The notes beneath the pieces are model-generated. The model was not told where the DNA came from and did no database searches. It saw only the letters and a list, made by a program, of their open reading frames with translations. 64,000 nucleotides of DNA from an uncultured Clostridia bacterium. Its GTDB lineage: Bacteria; Bacillota; Clostridia; Peptostreptococcales; Anaerovoracaceae. A program made the position numbers and the translations under genes. The stretch is taken from contig CAKQMV010000008.1 of assembly GCA_934255135.1 (NCBI GenBank), forward strand, positions 25,051 through 89,050. Direction: 5' to 3'. Shown here one piece after another: positions 1 to 7,330 of this stretch (position 1 is its first letter; each line of letters starts with the position of its first letter).

Positions 1-128
1 GACTTCATGTGGTGCTTGAATATTCTCTTGGTTATAAGACTTGAGATGCCCAGTGCTACAAACATCAGGGCTATTACAAGTAGAATTCTGATTAAATGGT
101 CGAGTGAAAACTCAGTAGAAAAGTTCAT
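1..128 (-). CDS. N-terminal fragment of a small membrane protein, possibly MscS-like
   Basis: A leftward reading frame starts at an ATG (128-126) and runs off the left edge, giving the first 42 residues. A purine-rich ribosome binding site (AGGGAGG on the minus strand, about 140-146) sits upstream. The fragment has a short polar N-terminus, one strongly hydrophobic segment (about residues 13-32) and then a basic stretch, as expected for the first helix of an inner-membrane protein with the basic end inside. The pattern resembles the first helix of small-conductance mechanosensitive channels, but too little is visible to be sure. It is transcribed divergently from the GntR/ABC operon. Confidence 0.5.
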   Translation of the reverse strand, partial: MNFSTEFSLDHLIRILLVIALMFVALGISSLITKRIFKHHMK

Positions 129-198
129 TAAGCTAATCCTCCCTTTTGTAAGCATAAGTATAACATAATGATTAATTATAAAAACTGTGGAAATAGTG

Positions 199-227
199 TT
201 GACAAAGTGAAAAACTTGTATTATTGT
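199..227 (+). promoter_or_regulatory. Sigma-A promoter of the GntR/ABC operon
   Basis: A perfect -35 TTGACA (199-204) is followed after 17 bases by TATTGT (222-227). The region downstream to the start codon at 293 is AT-rich with repeated TATTGTA/TATTAA elements, where a YtrA-type autorepressor could bind. The operator itself is not resolved. Confidence 0.65.
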
Positions 228-292
228 AATATTGTATTAAGTGCATAGGACAACAGCACAGAAGACAATATCAAAACGAAAGGAGATTGCTT

Positions 293-676
293 ATGACCTG
301 GAATTTAGATGACAGCAGACCCATCTGGCCTCAGCTGAAGGAGAAGCTCATGAGAGACATTGTAGCCGGCAGATATGCTCCCGGAGATTCTTTTCCAACA
401 GTAAGGGATCTGGCTGAACAGGCAAGAGTAAACAGAAACACTATGCAGAGAGCACTTTCGGAGCTTGAGAATGAAGGACTTGTAATAACTAACAGAACAG
501 CTGGAAGAACTGTAACTACTGATGAGGAGCTGATTAAGAATACAAGAGTAACACTCGCAAGAGAGCAGATTAAGACGATGCTATCTGAGATGCAGCAACT
601 TGGATTCAGTGCTGATGAGGTTGCTGAGCTTATAAGAAACGAAGGCGGGAAGAAGGTAGATAGAAATGAAGACTAA
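293..676 (+). CDS. GntR-family (YtrA-like) transcriptional regulator
   Basis: A protein of 127 residues: an N-terminal winged helix of the GntR type (about residues 8-75, with the PTVRDLAEQARVNRNTMQRA helix-turn-helix) and only a short C-terminal helical tail. This is the compact YtrA architecture, in which the tail mediates dimerisation and there is no effector domain. I chose the ATG at 293 because AGGAGA at 281-286 gives proper spacing; a TTG two codons upstream lies too close to it. It overlaps the following ABC ATPase gene by 11 bases, the usual arrangement in which a YtrA-type repressor controls its own ABC-2 transporter operon, often in response to cell-envelope or antibiotic stress. 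The inducer cannot be read from sequence. Confidence 0.85.
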   Translation: MTWNLDDSRPIWPQLKEKLMRDIVAGRYAPGDSFPTVRDLAEQARVNRNTMQRALSELENEGLVITNRTAGRTVTTDEELIKNTRVTLAREQIKTMLSEMQQLGFSADEVAELIRNEGGKKVDRNED

Positions 677-1406
677 TCCAATACTTGAATGCAAGAATTT
701 AAGCAGGTATTACGATGCTAAGGCAGCACTAGATGATGTAAACCTTACAATAGGAAGAGGCAAGATTGTAGGACTTCTCGGACCTAACGGTGCGGGTAAG
801 ACAACACTTATCAAGCTTGCTAACGGTCTTATCAGACCGAGCAGCGGACAGATCCTAATTGACGGCGTAGCGCCGGGAATCCACACCAAGGAGATAGTAA
901 GCTATCTTCCGGATAAGGACTACTTTGCGAAATGGATGAAGGCAAGCGATGTGCTTAATCTTTTTGAAGAGTTCTACAGTAACTTCAGCAGAAAGAAGGC
1001 TGACAGAATGTGCGAGACTCTTGGAATTAAGCAGGACATGCCAATCAAGGCGATGTCTAAGGGTACAAGAGAGAAGCTTCAGCTGATTCTCGTAATGTCA
1101 AGAAATGCTGAGCTATATCTTCTCGATGAGCCTATTGCGGGCGTTGACCCTGCGGCAAGAGATTTTATCTTAAGCACAATCGTTAACAACTATAACGAGG
1201 ATGGAACAATTATTATTTCGACACATCTTATCTCTGATGTTGAAAGAGTGCTCGACGAGGTTGTTTTCATCAAGGATGGAAGAATTGTAAGACACGACAC
1301 TGTAGATGATATTAAGGAGAAGGAAGGTAAGTCAATCGATGAGGTCTTCAGAGATGACTTCAGAATGGCAGTTCCTGGTGTAAAGGAGGCAGGCTATGAC
1401 AGGTAA
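666..1406 (+). CDS. ABC transporter ATP-binding protein
   Basis: A 246-residue cytoplasmic ATPase subunit of an ABC-2 type exporter. The Walker A motif GPNGAGKTTL is near residues 39-48. The signature region is degenerate (MSKGTREKLQL, about 125-135), as in YtrB/BcrA-like ATPases. Walker B is LYLLDEPIAGVDP and the H-loop is IISTH. It overlaps both the GntR gene and the permease gene, so the three are translationally coupled. It probably energises export of, or resistance to, an envelope-active compound; the substrate is unknown. Confidence 0.88.
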   Translation: MKTNPILECKNLSRYYDAKAALDDVNLTIGRGKIVGLLGPNGAGKTTLIKLANGLIRPSSGQILIDGVAPGIHTKEIVSYLPDKDYFAKWMKASDVLNLFEEFYSNFSRKKADRMCETLGIKQDMPIKAMSKGTREKLQLILVMSRNAELYLLDEPIAGVDPAARDFILSTIVNNYNEDGTIIISTHLISDVERVLDEVVFIKDGRIVRHDTVDDIKEKEGKSIDEVFRDDFRMAVPGVKEAGYDR

Positions 1407-2223
1407 GCTTTGTAAATATGAATTCAAGACAAGTATAAGACAGATAAGCATAGCGTGGATGGCGCTTCTGGCATCGTCAGTACTGCTTGCTGTGATTATC
1501 GCTTCAAGCCACAGCTTGATATACTCTTCAACAAGGGCTGTTGCAAGCATTCTGACAGGAGTTCTGTCAACTCTGTATGGCGTAATTCTGACTGCTATGG
1601 TGGTTATGGCTGTGTTAATAGTCGTAGTAAGATTCTATAACAGTGTCTGCTCCGATGAGGGTTACCTTATTCACACACTGCCTGTAAGCATAAGAAGCAT
1701 AATCGTGTCTAAGGGTCTTGTAGCAACAGCACTTCTGATTGTAAGTCTGTTTGTAGCAATGATTTCAATCTGCTTTATCTTGATGGGAATTTCAGTATCT
1801 GATTTCTTCGAGTCATGCGGATGCGTTTTCGAGGAAATCGGCAGGGAGCCTCGAATCCTGCTTCTGATATTTGAGGGAGTGGTTGTTCTTATCCTTGGAA
1901 TCATGAAGAGCGTATATAACGTATATGCAGCTATTGCACTCGGACAGATGGCTAACAAGCACAGAATACTGATGTCAATCGTCTCATATATTGGAATCAG
2001 TGTGGTTCTTACTGCTATTGTTTCAACAGTACTCAATATTACAAGCAGTGATCTTATCCGTGAGCCGCTGTTCGAAACAGGTCGTAACTTTGCAGCTTAT
2101 TTCGGAGGCTGGGGAATAGGTCAGGCCGTAATCATCGCAGTAATTTTTGTTGAGCTTGTGCAGCTTATCATATTCCATGCGATAACTGAGGTTGCGCTCA
2201 CTAAGAGGCTGAATCTTCTTTAA
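1396..2223 (+). CDS. ABC-2 type transporter permease
   Basis: A 275-residue integral membrane protein with about six hydrophobic segments (around residues 18-38, 50-75, 105-128, 150-172, 190-212 and 240-262). No soluble domain is seen. It overlaps the upstream ATPase gene by 11 bases and closes the operon, which is followed by a terminator hairpin at 2246-2280. By position and topology it is the membrane partner of the ATPase at 666-1406. Permeases of this kind diverge quickly, so the assignment rests on context and hydrophobicity rather than a motif. Confidence 0.75.
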   Translation: MTGKLCKYEFKTSIRQISIAWMALLASSVLLAVIIASSHSLIYSSTRAVASILTGVLSTLYGVILTAMVVMAVLIVVVRFYNSVCSDEGYLIHTLPVSIRSIIVSKGLVATALLIVSLFVAMISICFILMGISVSDFFESCGCVFEEIGREPRILLLIFEGVVVLILGIMKSVYNVYAAIALGQMANKHRILMSIVSYIGISVVLTAIVSTVLNITSSDLIREPLFETGRNFAAYFGGWGIGQAVIIAVIFVELVQLIIFHAITEVALTKRLNLL

Positions 2224-2245
2224 TAAAAGCATTAATTAGAAGCGT

Positions 2246-2282
2246 GGTGCAGGTGGCAATAAGATTGGCCTGCACCCTTTTC
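2246..2282 (+). terminator. Rho-independent terminator of the GntR/ABC operon
   Basis: An 8-bp inverted repeat, GGTGCAGG (2246-2253) with CCTGCACC (2269-2276), followed by CTTTTC-type pyrimidines. Confidence 0.7.
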
Positions 2283-2326
2283 ATTTCATTGAATATTCAC
2301 GCAGAATTTTCAATATATATGGTAGA

Positions 2327-3028
2327 ATGATAAAGATGAATACTAAAGATAGAAATTATATATACGTGGTTCTTTCGAGGACACCTTCTAAGTTCGCGTG
2401 GGCGATAAGAACGTTCGGGCGGATTAACTACAACCATGCATCCATTGCTTTTGACAGCGACCTTAAGGAGCTCTGGTCATTTGCCCGTAAGATGAACAAT
2501 CTTCCGATAGATGCCGGCGTTGTAAGGGAGTTTCCGGAGAGATTCACCTTAAACAAAGTGAATAATATTCCGATCAGAATCTACAGGGTTCCGGTTAATC
2601 CCGGTCAGTACAATCTGATTCGTAAACGTGTAATGGAGCTTCATAACGATATGGGGTACCATTATAATATCTTTTCAGCTCTTTTATATCCTATCGCAGG
2701 TGGCTTTAAGACAGACAGAGCATATACATGCAGTGAGTTTGTTTCAGCACTTCTCGATGAGTATACCGATGTTGCAATTACACGTCCTTGTGAAGCTATT
2801 CTTCCTGAGGAGCTTCACGGAATTCTGGAATCTTTCCTGATGTATGATGGTAATCTTCTTGACTACAGGGAATTTGAACCTGTGGAATCATCATTCTTTG
2901 ATTATGTGAGTCCATGGAAGGTTGTTGCAGTTACGGTAACGATTTTTGCAGTCATGGCATACAGAGGTGCAGGCAGGAGAGCTAGGGAATTGAGCAGCTT
3001 AAGAGACAGCTGGAGAGATTTCTGGTAA
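2327..3028 (+). CDS. YiiX-like permuted papain-fold protein with C-terminal membrane anchor
   Basis: A 233-residue protein I do not recognise by gene name. Near the N-terminus the motif YNHASIAFD carries a candidate catalytic His. A Cys follows much later in TCSEFVSALL (about residues 129-138). His-before-Cys order is the circularly permuted NlpC/P60 (YiiX/YebB-like) arrangement, whose members act as thiol hydrolases on amide or ester bonds. A hydrophobic helix near residues 199-216 followed by a basic tail suggests membrane attachment. Two ATGs (2327 and 2336) are possible starts and neither has a strong ribosome binding site. A weak promoter (TTGAAT/TATATA near 2289-2317) lies just upstream. 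The substrate is unknown. Confidence 0.6.
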   Translation: MIKMNTKDRNYIYVVLSRTPSKFAWAIRTFGRINYNHASIAFDSDLKELWSFARKMNNLPIDAGVVREFPERFTLNKVNNIPIRIYRVPVNPGQYNLIRKRVMELHNDMGYHYNIFSALLYPIAGGFKTDRAYTCSEFVSALLDEYTDVAITRPCEAILPEELHGILESFLMYDGNLLDYREFEPVESSFFDYVSPWKVVAVTVTIFAVMAYRGAGRRARELSSLRDSWRDFW

Positions 3029-3050
3029 TAAGAACTTAAGGAGTTTTAAG

Positions 3051-3407
3051 ATGAGCGTCATTATTGAATACGGCGAGGATGAGAAGCTGCAGCATGAGCA
3101 CGAGCATGAACATAATCATGAACATAAACACAAGCACTCACACGAGCATTCGCCTGAGGAGAAGAAGAAGCAGCTTAACAGAATAGCGAGAGCAATCGGT
3201 CATCTTAAGGCTGTGCAGGGCATGATTGAACGCGATGAGGACTGCTCAGATATTCTTATTCAGCTTTCTGCTGTAAGATCTGCGATTAACAACCTCGGCA
3301 AGGTTATCATCGACGAGCATCTCACACACTGCATCTATCATGCGATAGAAGAGGGCGATGATACGACGGTTAAGGAGTTCCAGGAAGCAATAAGGAAATT
3401 CATATAA
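3051..3407 (+). CDS. CsoR/RcnR-family metal-sensing repressor with His-rich N-terminus
   Basis: A 118-residue DUF156 (CsoR/FrmR/RcnR) protein. The all-helical core covers about residues 37-118 and contains Cys65, His90 and Cys94, which matches the C-H-C copper-type metal site of CsoR. Ahead of it, residues 14-33 are almost entirely His, Glu and Lys (alternating HEH/HKH), a metal-binding extension absent from minimal CsoR proteins. AAGGAG precedes the ATG at 3051. There is no copper exporter next door; the next genes are the nitrogenase-like/hyp/hydE operon, so nickel, cobalt or iron-related sensing should be kept open. It is separated from that operon by its own promoter at 3495. Confidence 0.85.
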   Translation: MSVIIEYGEDEKLQHEHEHEHNHEHKHKHSHEHSPEEKKKQLNRIARAIGHLKAVQGMIERDEDCSDILIQLSAVRSAINNLGKVIIDEHLTHCIYHAIEEGDDTTVKEFQEAIRKFI

Positions 3408-3494
3408 CCGATATCCGTCTGACTCGTATTAATGAAGTCCATAAATATAATTAATGTATTCAGGACATTGTTAAAGTTAATTTAATAACTTAAA

Positions 3495-3523
3495 TTGACT
3501 ATAGAAGCATAAGAACCTACAAT
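3495..3523 (+). promoter_or_regulatory. Sigma-A promoter of the nitrogenase-like/hyp/hydE operon
   Basis: TTGACT (3495-3500), a 17-base spacer and TACAAT (3518-3523). Transcription would start near 3530, giving a leader of about 200 bases before the first start codon at 3729. Confidence 0.7.
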
Positions 3524-3529
3524 ATAGGT

Positions 3530-3689
3530 ATCTGATACGAAACGTAACACTTGAGTTGAAGATACGCCATGCAATATAGCTTAAAGGATGTCGGTGAACC
3601 GGCCAGAGGCTGCTTTACCAATCGTCCGCTACGATATGTAATACAAGAGGCAGTATCTTCAATTGCGAAGATACTGTTTTTTATTTTGT
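3530..3689 (+). promoter_or_regulatory. Structured leader RNA with mutually exclusive P1 helix and terminator (riboswitch-like)
   Basis: Bases 3554-3568 can pair with 3649-3664 to form a 15-bp P1 helix with one bulged A (3652). Enclosed in it are a possible helix 3582-3586/3613-3617, an inner hairpin GTCGG-TGAA-CCGGC (3590-3603) and a 5-bp hairpin 3621-3625/3631-3635 with loop CCGCT. The 3' strand of P1 is also the 5' strand of the intrinsic terminator at 3651-3682, so the two cannot coexist. Formation of P1 would allow transcription into the operon and its loss would terminate. That is the layout of an ON-type riboswitch or protein-dependent antiterminator. I do not recognise the core as a described class, so the ligand is unknown. 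Confidence 0.7.
3651..3682 (+). terminator. Conditional intrinsic terminator inside the operon leader
   Basis: A perfect 10-bp stem, CAGTATCTTC (3651-3660) with GAAGATACTG (3667-3676), loop AATTGC, then six T residues. It lies between the promoter at 3495 and the first gene at 3729, so it must be bypassed for operon expression. Confidence 0.85.
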
Positions 3690-3728
3690 TATATAGAAGA
3701 GATTTTGTTATATAGAGGAGGTCATCCC

Positions 3729-3977
3729 TTGAACGGAAATAGAATTGCGATAATCGGAATAATAATCGAGAAGAGCGAATCGGTTGAGAAGGTTAACGCT
3801 CTTTTGCACGACTACAGTGATGTAATTGTTGGAAGAATGGGTGTTCCCTGCAAGGATAGGGGAGTCAGCATTATAAGCGTGGCTCTCGATGCAACACAGG
3901 ATTCAATCAATACGCTTGCGGGAAAGCTTGGTCGAATCGATGGTGTTTCAAGCAAGGCGCTATGCGTGTCGAAGTAG
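3729..3977 (+). CDS. TM1266-family iron-only hydrogenase system regulator
   Basis: An 82-residue ferredoxin-like (ACT/NikR C-terminal-like) protein: NRIAIIGIIIEKSESVEKVN at the N-terminus, a central VGRMG-VP turn, then a strand with SIISVALDA and a helix-strand end. This is the TM1266 (TIGR03959-type) family, whose genes usually sit beside hydE, hydF or hydG. I chose TTG 3729 because AGGAGGT at 3716-3722 lies six bases upstream and the length then equals the family norm. An earlier in-frame start at 3663 would lie inside the terminator stem. It is followed after 12 bases by NifH-like ATPase 1. Its role in the family is inferred from genome context only. Confidence 0.8.
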   Translation: MNGNRIAIIGIIIEKSESVEKVNALLHDYSDVIVGRMGVPCKDRGVSIISVALDATQDSINTLAGKLGRIDGVSSKALCVSK

Positions 3978-3989
3978 TGGAGGAGACAG

Positions 3990-4736
3990 ATGAGAAGGAT
4001 AGCAATATACGGCAAGGGCGGTATAGGCAAGTCAACAATCTGCTCTAATCTTGCATCAGCAATGGCTGCGGACGGATTTAAGGTAATGCAGATCGGCTGC
4101 GACCCGAAGGCAGATTCAACAGCACTTCACAGGAAGGGGGTTAAGCTTCCTACAGTTCTTGACACAATGAGAGCGAAGGGAAGTGACTGGGGCCTTGATG
4201 AGGTTGTACATGTAAGCGATGATGGAGTTTTCTGCATCGAAGCTGGTGGACCGGTTCCTGGACTTGGCTGTGCCGGCAGAGGAATCATCACAGCACTTGA
4301 GAAGCTTGAAGAGAAAGGCCTGTATGAGAAGTATGAGCCTGATGTGATTCTATACGATGTTCTCGGAGACGTTGTGTGCGGAGGCTTCAGTATGCCAATG
4401 AGATCAGGCTATGCAGATACTGTATATGTTGTGACCTCAGGTGAGAACATGTCAATCTATGCGGCGGCTAACATTGCGATGGCTATAAGCAACTTCAGAG
4501 GTAGAGGATATGCGAAGCTTGGAGGTCTTATCCTTAACAGAAGAGATGTCAGAAACGAAGAGGATAAGGTAAGAGAGCTTGCAGCAGACCTTAAGACAGA
4601 GATTATTTCAGATATCCCAAGGTCATCTGATATCCAGGATGCGGAGGATGCCGGCGAGACTATCGTAAGACTGATGCCAGGCTCTGAGGTATCAGAGATT
4701 ATTAAGAAGACTTCACGCAGAATCCTTTCTGAATAG
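3990..4736 (+). CDS. NifH-like Fe protein, paralogue 1
   Basis: A 248-residue dimeric ATP-dependent reductase component of the NifH/BchL/CfbC family. Walker A GKGGIGKST covers residues 9-16. The switch regions CDPKADST (37-44) and DVLGDVVCGGF (123-133) are intact. Cys94 (GLGCAGRGI) and Cys130 (GDVVCGGF) are the two [4Fe-4S] ligands shared with nitrogenase Fe protein. It should pass low-potential electrons, one per ATP-hydrolysing cycle, to a D/K-like partner, presumably the fused protein encoded 68 bases downstream. TGGAGGAGA precedes the ATG. The Arg of the RGI motif that is ADP-ribosylated in NifH is present (GCAGRG). It is not a nitrogenase in the strict sense, since no nifB or canonical nifDKEN genes are present here. 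Confidence 0.9.
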   Translation: MRRIAIYGKGGIGKSTICSNLASAMAADGFKVMQIGCDPKADSTALHRKGVKLPTVLDTMRAKGSDWGLDEVVHVSDDGVFCIEAGGPVPGLGCAGRGIITALEKLEEKGLYEKYEPDVILYDVLGDVVCGGFSMPMRSGYADTVYVVTSGENMSIYAAANIAMAISNFRGRGYAKLGGLILNRRDVRNEEDKVRELAADLKTEIISDIPRSSDIQDAEDAGETIVRLMPGSEVSEIIKKTSRRILSE

Positions 4737-4804
4737 CAGGATAACAGGACAACAGAACAACAACCATTAAACATTAAACAGTTTAGTAACAGAGGCTAAT
4801 CAGA

Positions 4805-7330
4805 ATGAAGGATATGATTAATACAGAATCATTAAGAATAGAAGATACGACTTTCCCAGCTCCATGGAAGAGTCAGCTGGAGTTCAGCTCTCCAGCGAGA
4901 GGAACGTGGAACATCGTTCACACGGGAATGCTTATTCCGGAAAGCCACCAGATTTTTGTCTGCGCGAAGGGCTGCCTCAGAGGTGTAGTTCTTACGGCTG
5001 CCGAGATGGGCGAGATGGGAAGATACTCGGCACTTGAGATCAGAGAAGAGAATGTTCTTAACGGCGATATGGAGACAATGATGATAGACGGCGTTACAGA
5101 TATCATCGAGAAGCTGCCGGTAAGACCTCGTGCTATAGAGCTTTTTATAAGTTGTCAGCATTTCTTCTTAGCATATGATCAGAAGCTTGTATTCAGAACT
5201 CTTAAAGAGAAGTTTCCGGATATAAGCTTTGTGGACTGCTACATGATTCCAACTCTTCGTAAGAGCGGAATTACACCGGATCAGAGGATGAGAGTTCAGA
5301 TGTACAGAATGCTCGAGAAGGGACATATGTCACCTTCGAAGATAAACCACATCGGCTCGAATCACAGGATCAGAAGCAGCTCGGAGATATATGCTTTTGC
5401 CCGTAGAAACGGATACATTTTAAGATCCATTCACGACTGTGAGAGCTTCGATGAGTACCTTGAGATGGCAGATGCGTGCTTTAACATCGTGACTGAGCCG
5501 CTTGCACTTAAGGCTGCAGAGGATATGGAAGCAAGACTCGGTATTCCTTACGCATATGTGCCTAACGTGTTCAGATTCTCAGATATCGAGGAGGCTTACA
5601 GGAAGCTTTCTCTTGTAACCGGCGATCTTGCACCATACAGAATGCATGCTCAGGTTGAGATTGACAAGACTAAGAAACTTATCGGTGACGCTGAGATCGT
5701 GCTTGATTACACATTTACATTTAGAACGCTGAACCTGGCTAGATTCCTTGTCGAAAAGGGCTTCAACGTGACCGATATTTACATCGACAGCTTCCTGCCT
5801 GAAGATGAGGATGACTGGAAGCACCTTAAAGAGAACAGACCTGGCATAATGATTCACCCGACGAACAGACCTTCGATGAGATTTGAGAAGGCCGGAAGAA
5901 CTGATGCGATTGCACTCGGACAGAAGGCGGCTGAATTTGCGGGAACAGATCATTTTGTGAATATTGCTGAAGGTGGCGGACTTTTCGGCTTTGCTGGAGT
6001 AGCGGAGCTTATGGAGCTTATGCGAGATGCATATATAAATGAGAAGGACAGACGAGAGGTCATTCAGAAGAAGGGCTTTAATCAGAGAAGTCTTCTAGAT
6101 GAATCGGAGTGCCTATGCTCATCGGAGCCTCGAATCAGCAGTCTTACCTCAACAGGAATCAGAAGCTCTGCGAGCCTTATACCGACATATTCATCGGACG
6201 AATTCGGTGCATGCTCATCGCTTTATGAGCTCGGCGGAATGGTAGTAATGCACGATGCATCGGGTTGCAATTCAACTTATACAACTCATGACGAGCCAAG
6301 ATGGTACGACCACCAGAGCATGATATATATATCGGCAATTTCTGAGATGGAAGCTATCATGGGAGACGACGATAAGCTGATCAAGGACATGACAGATGCG
6401 ACAGAGGAGCTTCATCCAAGGTTTGCGGCAATCGTCGGAGCACCGATACCTTACATGACAGGAATCGACCTCGATGCGATTTCAGAAATCCTTAAATCAA
6501 AGCTTGAAATTCCGGTTTACGGCATCCACGCCAACGGAATGAATGATTATACGAAGGGAATAGAGATGGCCCTTGAGGCACTGACAGACGACCTCACGGA
6601 GGCACCGAAGGAAAATTCAGGCGCACACGACAGGGTCAGAGTCAACCTCCTTGGAATCACGCCACTTGATTACGCAAATCCATCGAATATGGATGAGCTT
6701 TATAAGTGGCTTTCCGAAAACGGCATGATCAAGCACTCAAGCTTCACGATGGATTCATCAATCGAAGAGATCAAAGATGCTGCGAATGCTGATGTGAACC
6801 TGGTTCTGTCATCGGGAGGCCTTAAGACTGCGAAGAAGTTCAAGCGCCTTTACGGAATTCCATATGTGATAGGAGCACCTTTGGGCCGTGGATATGCGAC
6901 GGAGCTTGCGAAGAATCTTAAAGACGCAGCTTCGGGCCAAAAACCTGGTTCAGCGACATGTGAGCGTCCCGCTTCGGCCGATGTTTTAATCATCGGAGAG
7001 GCTGTAACATCAGTTTCGCTCGCAAGAGCACTCGAGCTTGACCTTGGAATAAGAGCAAGCGTTGCAGCAACAGTAAGCTGCAGCGATGAAATATTAAGAG
7101 CGGGCGACAGATTTACACCATGCGAGGATGCTGTGATAGAGGCTTTAGATGAGCTTAAACCAGGAGCTGTAATTGCAGATCCTTTCTACATGGCAATCGT
7201 GAATGAGAAGACATTATTTATACCACTTCCTCACGAGGCCTTCTCAGGAAGAATTTTTGATAAGGAAGCACCGTGTCTGGTTAACACAGACCTTGATGCA
7301 CTGCTTCAGGTAGGAGAGATAAATGCTTAA
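4805..7330 (+). CDS. Fused NifD-NifK-like nitrogenase component 1 protein
   Basis: An 841-residue protein made of two nitrogenase component-1 folds. The N-terminal half (about 1-425) is D-like, with Cys53/Cys57, the family turn NVLNGD after residue 82 and Cys117 (ISCQ). The C-terminal half (about 440-841) is K-like, with Cys436, Cys438, Cys470, Cys488 (DASGC), a DEPRW motif at 496-500 and the EAIMGDDDKL turn. Cys57, Cys117 and Cys488 align with cysteines of the separate D-like and K-like proteins encoded downstream, so they are likely ligands of an interface Fe-S cluster. Linker residues 415-435 are charged. The gene overlaps NifH-like 2 by eight bases. Component 1 subunits are normally separate polypeptides, so the fusion is unusual. 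The substrate is unknown. Confidence 0.85.
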   Translation: MKDMINTESLRIEDTTFPAPWKSQLEFSSPARGTWNIVHTGMLIPESHQIFVCAKGCLRGVVLTAAEMGEMGRYSALEIREENVLNGDMETMMIDGVTDIIEKLPVRPRAIELFISCQHFFLAYDQKLVFRTLKEKFPDISFVDCYMIPTLRKSGITPDQRMRVQMYRMLEKGHMSPSKINHIGSNHRIRSSSEIYAFARRNGYILRSIHDCESFDEYLEMADACFNIVTEPLALKAAEDMEARLGIPYAYVPNVFRFSDIEEAYRKLSLVTGDLAPYRMHAQVEIDKTKKLIGDAEIVLDYTFTFRTLNLARFLVEKGFNVTDIYIDSFLPEDEDDWKHLKENRPGIMIHPTNRPSMRFEKAGRTDAIALGQKAAEFAGTDHFVNIAEGGGLFGFAGVAELMELMRDAYINEKDRREVIQKKGFNQRSLLDESECLCSSEPRISSLTSTGIRSSASLIPTYSSDEFGACSSLYELGGMVVMHDASGCNSTYTTHDEPRWYDHQSMIYISAISEMEAIMGDDDKLIKDMTDATEELHPRFAAIVGAPIPYMTGIDLDAISEILKSKLEIPVYGIHANGMNDYTKGIEMALEALTDDLTEAPKENSGAHDRVRVNLLGITPLDYANPSNMDELYKWLSENGMIKHSSFTMDSSIEEIKDAANADVNLVLSSGGLKTAKKFKRLYGIPYVIGAPLGRGYATELAKNLKDAASGQKPGSATCERPASADVLIIGEAVTSVSLARALELDLGIRASVAATVSCSDEILRAGDRFTPCEDAVIEALDELKPGAVIADPFYMAIVNEKTLFIPLPHEAFSGRIFDKEAPCLVNTDLDALLQVGEINA

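Noticed and set aside
3530..3660. Cobalamin riboswitch
   Set aside because: The stretch TTAAAGGATGTCGGTGAACC looks somewhat like the cobalamin core, but the GCCACTG element and the B12 box near the 3' end are absent and the total size is too small.
3663..3728. Longer N-terminus for the TM1266-type protein
   Set aside because: The extra codons lie in the terminator stem and T run, and the good ribosome binding site is at 3716-3722, so TTG 3729 is the start.
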